Positions 6,065-14,208 of a stretch of 64,000 nucleotides of DNA are shown here, one piece after another. The DNA is from an uncultured Christensenella sp. GTDB lineage: Bacteria > Bacillota > Clostridia > Christensenellales > Pumilibacteraceae. A program made the translations under genes and the position numbers. Under the pieces are notes generated by a model that saw nothing but the letters and a program-made list of their open reading frames with translations, was not told the origin of the DNA and ran no database searches. The DNA is taken from assembly GCA_910577945.1 (NCBI GenBank), contig CAJTNI010000009.1, forward strand, positions 1 through 64,000, written 5' to 3'. The first letter of the stretch is position 1, and every line of letters begins with the position of its first letter.

Positions 6065-8758
6065 ATGAGCAATACCGATTATTGTGGCGTAATAATAGAC
6101 GGCAGGCTGGTATCGTTTCGGGAGTGGCACGGCTTTGACGGGCGCGTAGTGATATCCGACGGCGTTACCGAAATAGGCAACGGCGCTTTCGAGGTGGCGT
6201 ATTGCGGGATAAAGACGGTTATCGTTCCGTCTACCGTCACCAAAATCGGCAAGCGCGCGTTCGCTTGCTGCGAGCTGTTGCAGGAGATAGTCATACCCGA
6301 GGGCGTCGAAACGATAGGCGACGAGGCGTTTTATAACTGCCACAGCCTTAAAAAAATCAATATACCAAGCTCCGTGACTTCAATCGGGGCGAACGCGTTT
6401 TGTAATTGCGGCGATTTGGAGGAGATAACGGTTGGCGCGGACAACCCCGTTTACCGCGCTGCGGGCAACTGTCTTATAGAGACCAAGAAAAAGCTTTTGC
6501 TGCGCGGCTGCAAAAACAGCGTCATTCCCGCCGACGGCAGCGTTACTACGATAGGCGACAGCGCGTTTTCCAACGACAGCGCGCACCCGCGGAACAACGT
6601 GCATTCCAAAGGCATAACGGAAATCGTCATACCCGACGGAATAACCAAAATTTGCAAATACGCGTTTGAATTCAATTTCAGGCTGGAAAGCGTCGTGCTG
6701 CCCGACAGCGTCAAGACTATCGAAAAGCGTGCGTTCATGCGGTGCTACAATCTTAAAAGCATCGAGCTGGGCAACGGCGTTCAGGTCATAGGCGACAGCG
6801 CATTCGAGTACGACGAAAAGCTGAATATCGAGCTGACTTTGCCGAGCAGTCTTACAAAGCTGGGCACATACGCGTTTTATCACAGCGGCATTACGGGCTT
6901 GAAGGTCGGCGGGAATTTAAAGACAATCGGCAAAAACGCGTTCAGGAAATGCCAAAGCCTTAAAAGCATAGAGTTTTTCGACGGCGCAACAGAGGTCGGC
7001 GAGGAAATGTTCAGCGAGTGCGACGCGCTCGAAACGGTCGAGCTTGCGCCCACGGTGAAAACCGTTGGAAAATGCGCGTTTTTTTGCTGTGAAAAGCTCA
7101 AAAAAATAAGCTTTTGCGACGGGCTCGAAACAATAGCCGAGGACGCGTTCCGCGGCTGCGATGCGCTGGAAAGCGTCGAGCTACCCGACAGCGTCAAGTA
7201 CATAGGCAACGGTGCGTTTGCATATTGCGAAAAGCTGAGCGACGTTAAGCTGCCTGCCGCCGTCGAATTTATGGGCAGCGGCGTGTTCGGCGGGTGCGCC
7301 GTTAAGGTCGCCGCGCCGAAAAAGACGGGCGTCGTCGGTTTCGATATCGCCGACAACGTGCTTATCAAGTATAAAGGCAAAGCGCAGGACGTAGTTATTC
7401 CCGACGGCGTTACCAAAATTGCCGCCAAGGCGTTTTTCAATAAGAAATACGTAGAGCGCATAACGCTGCCCGCAAGCCTATCGTCAATCGCGAACAAAGC
7501 CATAGAGCGGTGCGAAAACCTGAAAAGCATAAGCGTGGCAAGCGGCAATACCGCATATCGCAGCGTCGGCAACTGCCTTATAGATATCAAAAAGAAAACT
7601 GTGGTTTACGGCTTTAAGGACAGCGAAATTCCCGCCGACGGCAGCGTGGCGACAATCGCCGCAAACGCGTTTGCGGGCGCGGAGCTGGAAAGCTTGGTCG
7701 TGCCCGCGGGCGTAAAGACAATCGCCTCGTGCGCGTTTAAATCCTGTAATAAATTAAAAAGCATAACGCTGCCGCAATCGCTGAAATCAATCGGTCCGAG
7801 CGCGTTTAAATACTGCACGGCGCTTGAACGCGTGGCTATCCCCGAGAGTGTGACCGCGATTGGCGTCGACGCGTTTGCGGAATGCACGGCGTTGACCGAA
7901 ATATCGTTCGAGGCGGAATGCTGCGGAGACTTGTCGGTCGGCGGCAATACGTTTTGCAAAGCGGGCAAAAATACTAGCGGTATCGCCGTACGCGTCGGCG
8001 CAAAAGTACAAAAGCTGCCGTGCAATCTTTTTGCGAGCGGCGGCACGGAATGCGCGCCGAATATCACGAGCGTCGAGTTCGTGGAAAACAGCGTTTGCGC
8101 AAGCGTGGGCGACGAGGCGTTTTATCAGTGCGTCAAGTTAAAGACGGTCGAGCTGCCCGATACGCTTACTTCGATAGGGTACTACGCCTTTTATTGCTGT
8201 TATGCGCTCGAAAGCGTCAACATACCGAAGGGCGTCACGCAAATAGGTACGTACGCGTTTCATAATTGCTGCGCGTTGACGGAAATCGTCGTGCCCGCGG
8301 GCGTGACCAAGCTTTTCGGCGTTTTCAGCGGGTGCGGCGGGCTCAAAAGCATAAGCGTGGACGCAGGCAATCCCGTATTTCACAGCGACGGTAATTGCCT
8401 TATCGACACGGAAAAAAAGATTTTGCTGCGCGGCGGCAACGACAGCGTTATCCCGTCGGACGGCAGCGTGGTGCGGCTCGACAATTACTCGTTCGACAGG
8501 TGCGCGGATTTGACGAGCATAGTCGTTCCCGACGGCGTCGAGGAAATATACAACAATGCGTTCGAGGGCTGTGAAAAGCTTAAAAGCGTCGAAATTGCGG
8601 CTACCGTAACGTACGTTTGCAATCCGTATTTCGAAAATTGCACGAGCCTCGAAAGCATAACCGCTACGAAAGAGCTTTTGGAAAAGTACGAGTATTTCGG
8701 ATTTAAAGACAAGCAATTCGGACCGAGCGGCAGGCGCGTCAAGTTTGAGTTTCTTTGA
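6065..8758 (+). CDS. BspA-type leucine-rich-repeat protein (LRR_5), 897 residues
   Basis: About thirty repeats of roughly 23 residues follow the pattern LPDSVKTIEKRAFMRCYNLK, typical of the BspA/Treponema pallidum LRR_5 family, which usually binds other proteins or cell surfaces. Three longer spacer modules recur near residues 125-165, 500-535 and 765-800, each with GNCLI(E/D) and (I)P(A/S)DGSV. Unusually there is no signal peptide, transmembrane helix or sorting signal: the N-terminus MSNTDYCGVIIDGRLVSFRE is polar and the repeats run to the C-terminal end. Start ATG has a GGAGG site at 6055-6059. The consensus promoter suggests high expression. Whether it acts inside the cell or leaves by an unknown route cannot be told. 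Confidence 0.92.
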   Translation: MSNTDYCGVIIDGRLVSFREWHGFDGRVVISDGVTEIGNGAFEVAYCGIKTVIVPSTVTKIGKRAFACCELLQEIVIPEGVETIGDEAFYNCHSLKKINIPSSVTSIGANAFCNCGDLEEITVGADNPVYRAAGNCLIETKKKLLLRGCKNSVIPADGSVTTIGDSAFSNDSAHPRNNVHSKGITEIVIPDGITKICKYAFEFNFRLESVVLPDSVKTIEKRAFMRCYNLKSIELGNGVQVIGDSAFEYDEKLNIELTLPSSLTKLGTYAFYHSGITGLKVGGNLKTIGKNAFRKCQSLKSIEFFDGATEVGEEMFSECDALETVELAPTVKTVGKCAFFCCEKLKKISFCDGLETIAEDAFRGCDALESVELPDSVKYIGNGAFAYCEKLSDVKLPAAVEFMGSGVFGGCAVKVAAPKKTGVVGFDIADNVLIKYKGKAQDVVIPDGVTKIAAKAFFNKKYVERITLPASLSSIANKAIERCENLKSISVASGNTAYRSVGNCLIDIKKKTVVYGFKDSEIPADGSVATIAANAFAGAELESLVVPAGVKTIASCAFKSCNKLKSITLPQSLKSIGPSAFKYCTALERVAIPESVTAIGVDAFAECTALTEISFEAECCGDLSVGGNTFCKAGKNTSGIAVRVGAKVQKLPCNLFASGGTECAPNITSVEFVENSVCASVGDEAFYQCVKLKTVELPDTLTSIGYYAFYCCYALESVNIPKGVTQIGTYAFHNCCALTEIVVPAGVTKLFGVFSGCGGLKSISVDAGNPVFHSDGNCLIDTEKKILLRGGNDSVIPSDGSVVRLDNYSFDRCADLTSIVVPDGVEEIYNNAFEGCEKLKSVEIAATVTYVCNPYFENCTSLESITATKELLEKYEYFGFKDKQFGPSGRRVKFEFL

Positions 8759-8845
8759 TTTCCGATTGCGATAATATGCGATTATCGACTTGTCGAAGCG
8801 GAAACGCTATCGAAAATCGAAGGTATAAATTAACGGGAGTTTGGT

Positions 8846-9043
8846 ATGGAGCTTAAAGCGATTTTGGAAAAGTTTGCCGCATCGGGCTGGGATTTGATAT
8901 CCGCGCCCGCGCAACGGTGGTTGGACGGGCAGTGCGACAGGGCGGCTTTGACTGCGGCGATTGCGCAGGCGGACGCCGAGTGCGGAAGCTGCGGCTGCGA
9001 TTTCGACCCGCTGTACAAGCGCGCGTTGGAGCTATTGGCTTAA
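8846..9043 (+). CDS. Small hypothetical protein, 65 residues
   Basis: Not recognised. An acidic, mostly helical protein with a CGSCGCDFDP cluster near residues 46-55 (three cysteines within six residues) that could bind a metal or form a disulfide. Start ATG with GGGAG at 8833-8837. It ends one base before the ATG of the GNAT-YoaP gene, so the two are very likely co-transcribed and functionally linked. Confidence 0.6.
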   Translation: MELKAILEKFAASGWDLISAPAQRWLDGQCDRAALTAAIAQADAECGSCGCDFDPLYKRALELLA

Positions 9044-9044
9044 T

Positions 9045-9797
9045 ATGGAATACGTAAAAATTACGCATGACAATTTGGAACGCGAGCATATTTGCTGCGC
9101 CATTTCCAGTAACAAAGACCCGCAGGTCGCGAGCAAAAAGGCGTGGCTTGCCGAAAGGCTGGACGACGGCTTGGTATTTTTGAAATCCGTCGAGCGAGGC
9201 AAGTGCTTTATCGAGTATATCCCCGCCGAAAGCGCGTGGTATCCGATTGACGCTAGCGGGTATATTCATATAAATTGCTTTTGGGTATCGGGTTCGTTCA
9301 AGGGGCACGGCTACGCAAACGATTTGCTTGCGGCTTGCGTTGCGGACGCGAGGGCGCGGGGTAAGCGCGGAATTACAGTCGTATCCTCGCAAAAGAAAGC
9401 GTCCTTTTTGTCCGACCCCAAGTATTTGGCATATAAAGGCTTTAAGGTCGCAGATACCGCCGCGCCGTATTTTACGCTTATGTATTTGCCGTTTGACGAC
9501 GGCGCGCCGCCGCCCGCGTTTAAGGCGTGCGCCAAGCGTCCGCGCATAGATAAGCGTGGGTTTACCGTGTATTATACGCGCGGTTGTCCGTATCCCGCTA
9601 AGTACGTTCCCTTAATCGAGAGCGTTGCGAAAAGCCGGGGCGTGGAGTTTGAAAGCGTGCTTATCGACAGCGTGGAAAAAGCGCAAAGCGCGCCGACGGC
9701 GTGGACGAATTACGCCGTGTTTTATAACGGCGAGTACGTTACCAACGAGATTTTGTCGGAAAAGAAATTCGCGGAGCTTGTCGAGCGGCTCACATGA
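9045..9797 (+). CDS. GNAT-family N-acetyltransferase with YoaP-like C-terminal domain
   Basis: 250 residues. The N-terminal 150 residues contain a GNAT acetyl-CoA fold: the FWVSGSFKGHGYANDLL stretch corresponds to the Q/RxxGxG/A loop, followed by a CVADARARGKRGITVVSS strand. The C-terminal 90 residues (ending about NEILSEKKFAELVERL) match the YoaP-like domain often fused to such acetyltransferases, with a thioredoxin-like YYTRGCPY motif. The acetylated substrate is unknown. The start ATG lies 1 bp after the small cysteine-containing gene, indicating translational coupling. Confidence 0.82.
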   Translation: MEYVKITHDNLEREHICCAISSNKDPQVASKKAWLAERLDDGLVFLKSVERGKCFIEYIPAESAWYPIDASGYIHINCFWVSGSFKGHGYANDLLAACVADARARGKRGITVVSSQKKASFLSDPKYLAYKGFKVADTAAPYFTLMYLPFDDGAPPPAFKACAKRPRIDKRGFTVYYTRGCPYPAKYVPLIESVAKSRGVEFESVLIDSVEKAQSAPTAWTNYAVFYNGEYVTNEILSEKKFAELVERLT

Positions 9798-9869
9798 TTA
9801 TGTTGCGGTAGCTTGCGATGGGCGATTTGATTGCGAAATATCGGTTGCGATTTAAGCGAGGTGTGGTTT

Positions 9870-10319
9870 ATGGGTATTGTTTTGGGCGGAAAGAAGGGCG
9901 GAATAATCGGCTCTCTAATCACGATTGTAGTCGGCTTGGGCTTGGTCGTCGGCGTGTATTTGTACAACCGCGCCGTCGATAAAAAAACCGACGGCTGGCA
10001 GCATGCGACGGCGTGCGTCGTGAGGTACGACGAGCGGCGCGAGTCCGACGACGACGGCTACGATTATAAGTACCGCGAAATCGTCGAATACGAGGTGAAC
10101 GGCGTCACGTACGTCAAGCCGAGCAACGTGTGGTCGAGCGTCCGTCCGAGCATAGGCGCGTACAGGGAGATAGCGTACAACCCCGACAATCCCGAGGATT
10201 GCGTTTTTGTTTCGGGCCGCAGCGTATTGATTGTGATTTTGTACGCGGTGGGAGGGCTGTTCGCCGCCGTCGGCGCGTTTGCGTTCGTTTATACGCTGGT
10301 TAAATACAGGAACAAATAA
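9870..10319 (+). CDS. DUF3592-type membrane protein
   Basis: 149 residues. Two transmembrane helices (about residues 10-31 and 118-142) flank a roughly 85-residue beta-rich loop containing VEYEVNGVTYVKPSN and REIAYNPDNPEDCVF. This layout, including the YNPxNPE motif before the second helix, is that of DUF3592 proteins, whose function is unknown. Start ATG 9870 is chosen because GCGAGGTG precedes it and the first helix then starts properly. A terminator follows the gene. Confidence 0.75.
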   Translation: MGIVLGGKKGGIIGSLITIVVGLGLVVGVYLYNRAVDKKTDGWQHATACVVRYDERRESDDDGYDYKYREIVEYEVNGVTYVKPSNVWSSVRPSIGAYREIAYNPDNPEDCVFVSGRSVLIVILYAVGGLFAAVGAFAFVYTLVKYRNK

Positions 10320-10336
10320 TATCAATTAAAGACGCG

Positions 10337-10373
10337 CAAAAACCGACGGGCGAGAGCGCCGCGTCGGTTTTTT
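10337..10373. terminator. Bidirectional terminator between convergent genes
   Basis: AAAACCGACG pairs perfectly with CGTCGGTTTT across a 13-nt loop and ends in TTTTTT; it serves the plus-strand DUF3592 gene and the minus-strand tetR gene. Confidence 0.88.
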
Positions 10374-10386
10374 GTACTGTGTAAAA

Positions 10387-11016
10387 TTATTGACTTTTTT
10401 TGAGCGACAGCGGTTTGAATATGCCGTCGGTCAGCAGGTTCATGACGGTATCGACCGCGGCGTCGAGGTGCTTTTCTGTGAAATCGTCCTCCAATATGAA
10501 TTTGAGCCCGACGAAGTTCGTTATGCCCATCAGCGTGTACGCCGTTGTTACGATATCTATATCTTTAAGCTCCGAGCTGTCGCGCACGAGCCCCGCGGCG
10601 TAGCTGCGCGCAAAGTCGATATAGTATTCCTCGAAAATCTTTTTGTCTACCGAAAGGCTGCCCCAAATTATATTGTAGCATTGCGGATTTTCGTAGGCGA
10701 ACCGAATAAAGCTCTTAATGCCGTTGCGCTCGCGGTCGTAACGGCTCTCGCAGCCCTGTATGGCGGCGTTGAGCGTGCGCTTTATTCTCAGCTTGAAATC
10801 GTACACCAGATAGCGATAAACCGCAATCTTGTCCTCGAAATAAATGTAGAACGTGCCGACCGCAGTGCCCGCCGCCTTGCAAATGTCTACGATAGACGTT
10901 TCGTAAAACCCCTTTTTTGCAAATACGACCTCCGCCGCTTGCAGCAACTCTCTGAATCTATCGTTCCCGTGTTGTGTTTTGGGCAGCTTTACGCCCAAGA
11001 TATTTTTTTCTTTCAT
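10387..11016 (-). CDS. TetR/AcrR-family transcriptional regulator
   Basis: 209 residues. The TetR DNA-binding domain spans about residues 20-66, with FRELLQAAEVVFAKKGFYET, SIVDICKAAGTAVGTFYIYF and the following DK. The C-terminal 140 residues are helical and ligand-binding in type. The frame is open further upstream, but the ATG at 11016 is chosen because it lies 6 bp after a consensus -10 box, which makes the mRNA leaderless; upstream codons would lie in the promoter. It diverges from the truncated hydrolase gene at 11204, its most likely former target. A 16-bp palindrome lies between them. Confidence 0.88.
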   Translation of the reverse strand: MKEKNILGVKLPKTQHGNDRFRELLQAAEVVFAKKGFYETSIVDICKAAGTAVGTFYIYFEDKIAVYRYLVYDFKLRIKRTLNAAIQGCESRYDRERNGIKSFIRFAYENPQCYNIIWGSLSVDKKIFEEYYIDFARSYAAGLVRDSSELKDIDIVTTAYTLMGITNFVGLKFILEDDFTEKHLDAAVDTVMNLLTDGIFKPLSLKKSQ

Positions 11017-11022
11017 GATACC

Positions 11023-11051
11023 ATTATAACAAATATCTCCGAAAATATCAA
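11023..11051 (-). promoter_or_regulatory. Promoter of tetR, predicted leaderless start
   Basis: On the minus strand TTGATA, 17 bp, TATAAT, then 6 bp and the ATG at 11016-11014. No ribosome-binding sequence fits in the remaining leader. Confidence 0.8.
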
Positions 11052-11108
11052 GCGTCGCAACACGCATTGTACACAAAAAGCAAGCCCGTCGATTTTGCAT
11101 GAAAAATG

Positions 11109-11124
11109 TTCATAAATTTATGAA
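11109..11124. promoter_or_regulatory. 16-bp perfect palindrome, candidate TetR operator
   Basis: ttcataaatttatgaa is a perfect palindrome; a further half site ttcataaa lies at 11130-11137, just before an isolated TTGACA at 11143. Size and position between a tetR gene and its divergent neighbour fit an operator; binding is inferred. Confidence 0.5.
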
Positions 11125-11203
11125 AAAAATTCATAAACCCTATTGACAAAAGGCGTTATCGGCGCGCAAAACTCCAAAAACGGCAGGTCGATTATCGCGC
11201 TTA

Positions 11204-11746
11204 TTGTACGGCGGCGAGGTGGCGTTGCGGTTTGCGCTCGAATATCCGCAGCGCGTCGAGCGACTGATTTTGGCAAACACTGCGGCGCGCACGTCCGCGT
11301 GGCTGCGCGATATCGGGCACTGCTGGAACGCGGCGGCGGCGACGGGCGACGGCAGGCTTTATTACCTTACCGCTATTCCCGTCATTTATTCGACGGAGTT
11401 TTACGAGTCGCATGCCGAATGGATGAAAGCACGCGTAAAAACGCTCGTTCCGTACTTTTCGCAGCCCGAAGTGCTGTCAGCGCTCGTCAGACTGACCGAC
11501 AGCGCCGAAAACTACGACGTTACGGCGCGTCTGGGCGAGATATCGTGCCCGACGCTTATTATCAGCGCGCAAAGCGATATAATTACGCCGATTACCGAGC
11601 AAAACCTGTTACACGCTTGCATTAAGGACAGCAAGCATGTTATAATCAACGACAGCGGGCACGCGTCCATGTACGAACAGCCCGCCGTGTTCGCCGCGCT
11701 CGTGCTGGGGTTTGCCAATCAAGCGGAAACGCGGTACGAGATTTAA
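11204..11746 (+). pseudogene. N-terminally deleted alpha/beta hydrolase
   Basis: The open frame starts at YGGEVALRFALEYPQRV, which in intact relatives is the second half of the nucleophile elbow G-x-S-x-GG. The catalytic serine and the first 80-100 residues, including the oxyanion loop, are absent. The C-terminal half is well kept, with the acid-residue strand TLIISAQSDIITP and the catalytic-histidine segment NDSGHASMYEQP. The only start is TTG with no ribosome site. Upstream, TTGACA at 11143 has no matching -10 box, so a deletion apparently joined the promoter remnant to the middle of the gene. The product should be inactive as a hydrolase. Confidence 0.75.
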
Positions 11747-11796
11747 CGGGCGAGCGTAAAGCCGCACAGAATCGGTATTTTGGGGAGGAGACGGCC

Positions 11797-12330
11797 ATGG
11801 CGGAAATAGACAAGATAAGACCCGAGCGTATCACGCCCGACGACTTTATCGCGCTTATAGAAATACCCAAGGGCAGCAAAATGAAGTACGAGCTGGACAA
11901 GGAAACGGGGCATTTGATACTCGACCGCGTGCTGTTTACGTCCACTCACTATCCCGCCAATTACGGGCTTATCCCGCGTACGCTTGCCGCCGACGGCGAC
12001 CACCTCGATTGCGTAGTGCTTTGCAGCGAGCGCATATCGAGCAAGTGCTTGGTGCGCTGCTTCCCGATAGGCATGATTTTAATGACCGACCAGGAGTATT
12101 TGGACGAAAAGATTATCGCGCTGCCGTTCGGCGACCCCGAGTATCGACACATCAAAAGCATCGACGAGCTGCCGCGCCATATACTCGACGAAATGGTGCA
12201 TTTCTTCACCGTGTACAAGGAGTTGGAAGGCAAGGTGACGGCGGTGCAAACCATTCTCGGCGTGGACGATGCAAAGTCTAAAATCGCCGAGTACATGAAG
12301 GCTTACGACGACTCAACCGCTAATCAGTAA
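11797..12330 (+). CDS. ppa: Inorganic pyrophosphatase, family I
   Basis: 177 residues, the usual length. It hydrolyses pyrophosphate to two phosphates in the cytoplasm with Mg2+. Signature features are IEIPKGSKMKYELDKETG near residue 23, HYPANYGLIP near 50 and DGDHLDCVVL near 65, which holds the metal-binding aspartates; in most relatives the fourth residue is P rather than H. Start ATG with a GGGGAGG site at 11781-11787. It stands 50 bp after the broken hydrolase gene and before a weak terminator. Another gene with a pyrophosphatase-like domain is the next gene downstream. Confidence 0.95.
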   Translation: MAEIDKIRPERITPDDFIALIEIPKGSKMKYELDKETGHLILDRVLFTSTHYPANYGLIPRTLAADGDHLDCVVLCSERISSKCLVRCFPIGMILMTDQEYLDEKIIALPFGDPEYRHIKSIDELPRHILDEMVHFFTVYKELEGKVTAVQTILGVDDAKSKIAEYMKAYDDSTANQ

Positions 12331-12357
12331 AGCGTACGTACGCCCTGTACATAGCCT

Positions 12358-12378
12358 AAAAGCTTGCTCGGGGCTTTT
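12358..12378 (+). terminator. Weak hairpin terminator after ppa
   Basis: AAAAGC pairs with GCTTTT over a 9-nt loop. The stem is short. Confidence 0.45.
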
Positions 12379-12404
12379 GTTTGCCGTAAATCGGGGCGCA
12401 GCTC

Positions 12405-12434
12405 TTGAAAAATTTTTACGTTTGTGCTATGCTG
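12405..12434 (+). promoter_or_regulatory. Promoter of the gene at 12460
   Basis: TTGAAA (12405-12410), 18 bp, TATGCT (12429-12434); a GAGGGAGG ribosome site follows at 12448-12455. Confidence 0.6.
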
Positions 12435-12459
12435 ACATAAGATTACAGAGGGAGGCGGT

Positions 12460-13152
12460 ATGGAAGGGCTTTTAGAGCTTGTCGTGGAAATATTTTGCGA
12501 GCTGTATTTCGGTTTGATATCGGCTATAATGCCGAATAAAAAGCTCGGCAAGCGCACTGAAATCGTATTGAATTTAATTTGCATTGTTATTACGGTTGCC
12601 GTATTTTTGACGACTTTATGCGGTATTGCGATTTTGGTAAATGCGGAAACCTCGCGGCATAAGCTTTTGGGAACGATATTGCTATCCGTGGGGTGCGGGG
12701 TCACCGCAGTGCATTTGATAATATTTATCGTGCAAAGGCTGTTAAAGCGCAAGCGCGTAAAGGATTTGGAGCGGCGCGGCGTCGCCGCGTCTCGGGCAAT
12801 CGGCACGCGCGTGCACGTGACGGTAGACCGCAAAATGGGCAGCGTCCACCCCGAGCACGCCGATATGTATTACGAGCTTAATTACGGCTACGTGGACGGC
12901 GTAATCGGTGGCGACGGCGAGCCGCAGGACGCGTACATAGTGGGCGTAGACGCGCCGCTCGACGCGCTGGACGGCGTGGTGATTGCGGTAATTCACAGGC
13001 TTAACGACGTCGAGGATAAGTGGGTGGTCGCGCCCGAGGGCGTCAAGCTGAAAAAGGAAGAAATTAAGGCGTTGACCGATTTTGGGGAAAAGTATTTCAA
13101 AACGGTGATATTCATGCGGCCGAGGCAGACGTACACGGGGCGAGGAGCTTAG
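12460..13152 (+). CDS. Membrane-anchored inorganic pyrophosphatase-like protein
   Basis: 230 residues. Two transmembrane helices (about residues 34-58 and 66-92) and a basic KRKRVK stretch precede a cytoplasmic domain from about residue 108. That domain reads VTVDRKMGSVHPEHADMYY, YGYVDGVIGGDGEPQDAYIVG, IHRLNDVEDKWVVAPEG and FGEKYFKTVIFM. These are the conserved segments of a small soluble protein family in clostridia that databases label inorganic pyrophosphatase, although it lacks several canonical family I residues. The unusual feature is fusion to a membrane anchor. The activity is uncertain; metal-dependent hydrolysis of a phosphate compound at the membrane is a guess. Start ATG with an excellent GAGGGAGG site. 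Confidence 0.72.
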   Translation: MEGLLELVVEIFCELYFGLISAIMPNKKLGKRTEIVLNLICIVITVAVFLTTLCGIAILVNAETSRHKLLGTILLSVGCGVTAVHLIIFIVQRLLKRKRVKDLERRGVAASRAIGTRVHVTVDRKMGSVHPEHADMYYELNYGYVDGVIGGDGEPQDAYIVGVDAPLDALDGVVIAVIHRLNDVEDKWVVAPEGVKLKKEEIKALTDFGEKYFKTVIFMRPRQTYTGRGA

Positions 13153-13251
13153 CGAGCGCGATAAAATTCGGATTGCGCCTATTAAAGAACAATAAGCGCC
13201 GACGTAAGCCGAAAGCCGACGGCGGAGTATGCTTTTCGGCATATCGCCGTA

Positions 13252-13280
13252 TTGACAAGCATATTAAATTGTGATAAAAT
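13252..13280 (+). promoter_or_regulatory. Promoter of the flavin-reductase/HAD operon
   Basis: TTGACA (13252-13257), 17 bp, TAAAAT (13275-13280); a GAGG ribosome site at 13290-13293 precedes the ATG at 13300. Confidence 0.82.
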
Positions 13281-13299
13281 TTTTGTGTCGAGGTGTGTT

Positions 13300-14208
13300 A
13301 TGAGCTCCTTCAAGGATTTGCGTATCGTAGATAATTTCTATCAAACGTCGGCGTTTTTCCCGATGCCCACGGTTTTGGTCGGCACGCTGACCGAAAACGG
13401 CAAGACAAATCTCGGTTCGTATTCGCTGTGCTTCCCGTACTACATTGCGGGCAAGGATAGGTACGCCATGCTTTTGGAGTGCCGCAACAGCTCTAACACG
13501 GCGCAAAACATTTTGCGCGGGAGCGCGGTGTCGCTCAGCTTTATCCCCGACGACCGCAAGCTTTTTCGCGAGGCGGTGCGGCTTGGTTTCCCGGGCGATT
13601 CCACCGACGACAAGATGAAGGACTGCATATTCGAACTCGAAAATGGCATCGCCGAGGGCGAGCGGCCGCTTGTGGTAAAGGACGCGTTTCAGGTTTTCGA
13701 GTGTACGTGGGACAGCGGCTTGGAGGACGCGTACCTCGACAAGCCGGGGCGCTTGGAGGGCTACGAGCCGCCGTATCGCAATTTTAACGGTATAACGAGT
13801 ATGTTCGGCGCGCACTTCATACTGAAAATCGACAAGATTTTGATGAAAGAGAAATATTACGACGCGATAGTAAACGGCGTTAGCGCGCGCAGCTTCCCGC
13901 GCGTGCCCGTGGATTACGGATACAGAGACAGCACCAACTTTTGGTGTTCGGCGTTTCGCAAGCCGTTCCCCGAACGCATACAGGCGAAGGAGGGCGATAT
14001 CGGCTCGGTCAAGTACGCCGCCAAGCGCATAGACCCCGACGTTACGTTCACCGACGAGGCGTGCGCGCGGCTCACCAAGATACCCAGAATTTTCCTCAAA
14101 GCGGCACTGACGCAAATGACGGCGATTGCCAAGGAGGAGGGCATTTCGGTAATCGACGAAAAGGCGCTCGAAATAATCAACGACAAAAGACGAAAGGAAA
14201 AGAAATGA
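13300..14208 (+). CDS. Flavin reductase-like (FMN-binding split barrel) protein
   Basis: 302 residues. The N-terminal 110 residues show the flavin-reductase-like split-barrel pattern: FFPMPTVLVGTLTENGKTN, then SYSLCFPYYIA and a serine/asparagine-rich RNSSNTAQNI helix where FMN phosphate is normally held. The remaining 190 residues complete the barrel (VFECTWDSGLED, FGAHFILKIDKI) and add a helical tail not typical of short flavoredoxins. Related proteins bind FMN and reduce it or pass electrons. The start at 13300 fits the ribosome site; an upstream TTG at 13252 lies inside the promoter. The stop overlaps the HAD gene start (ATGA). Confidence 0.78.
   Translation: MSSFKDLRIVDNFYQTSAFFPMPTVLVGTLTENGKTNLGSYSLCFPYYIAGKDRYAMLLECRNSSNTAQNILRGSAVSLSFIPDDRKLFREAVRLGFPGDSTDDKMKDCIFELENGIAEGERPLVVKDAFQVFECTWDSGLEDAYLDKPGRLEGYEPPYRNFNGITSMFGAHFILKIDKILMKEKYYDAIVNGVSARSFPRVPVDYGYRDSTNFWCSAFRKPFPERIQAKEGDIGSVKYAAKRIDPDVTFTDEACARLTKIPRIFLKAALTQMTAIAKEEGISVIDEKALEIINDKRRKEKK

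Noticed and set aside
6880..7590. 236-codon minus-strand frame in the LRR gene
   Set aside because: Shadow of the repeat pattern on the other strand; no start signals.
11143..11171. TTGACA before the truncated hydrolase as a working promoter
   Set aside because: No -10-like hexamer lies at 16-18 bp; it is more likely a promoter remnant after a deletion.
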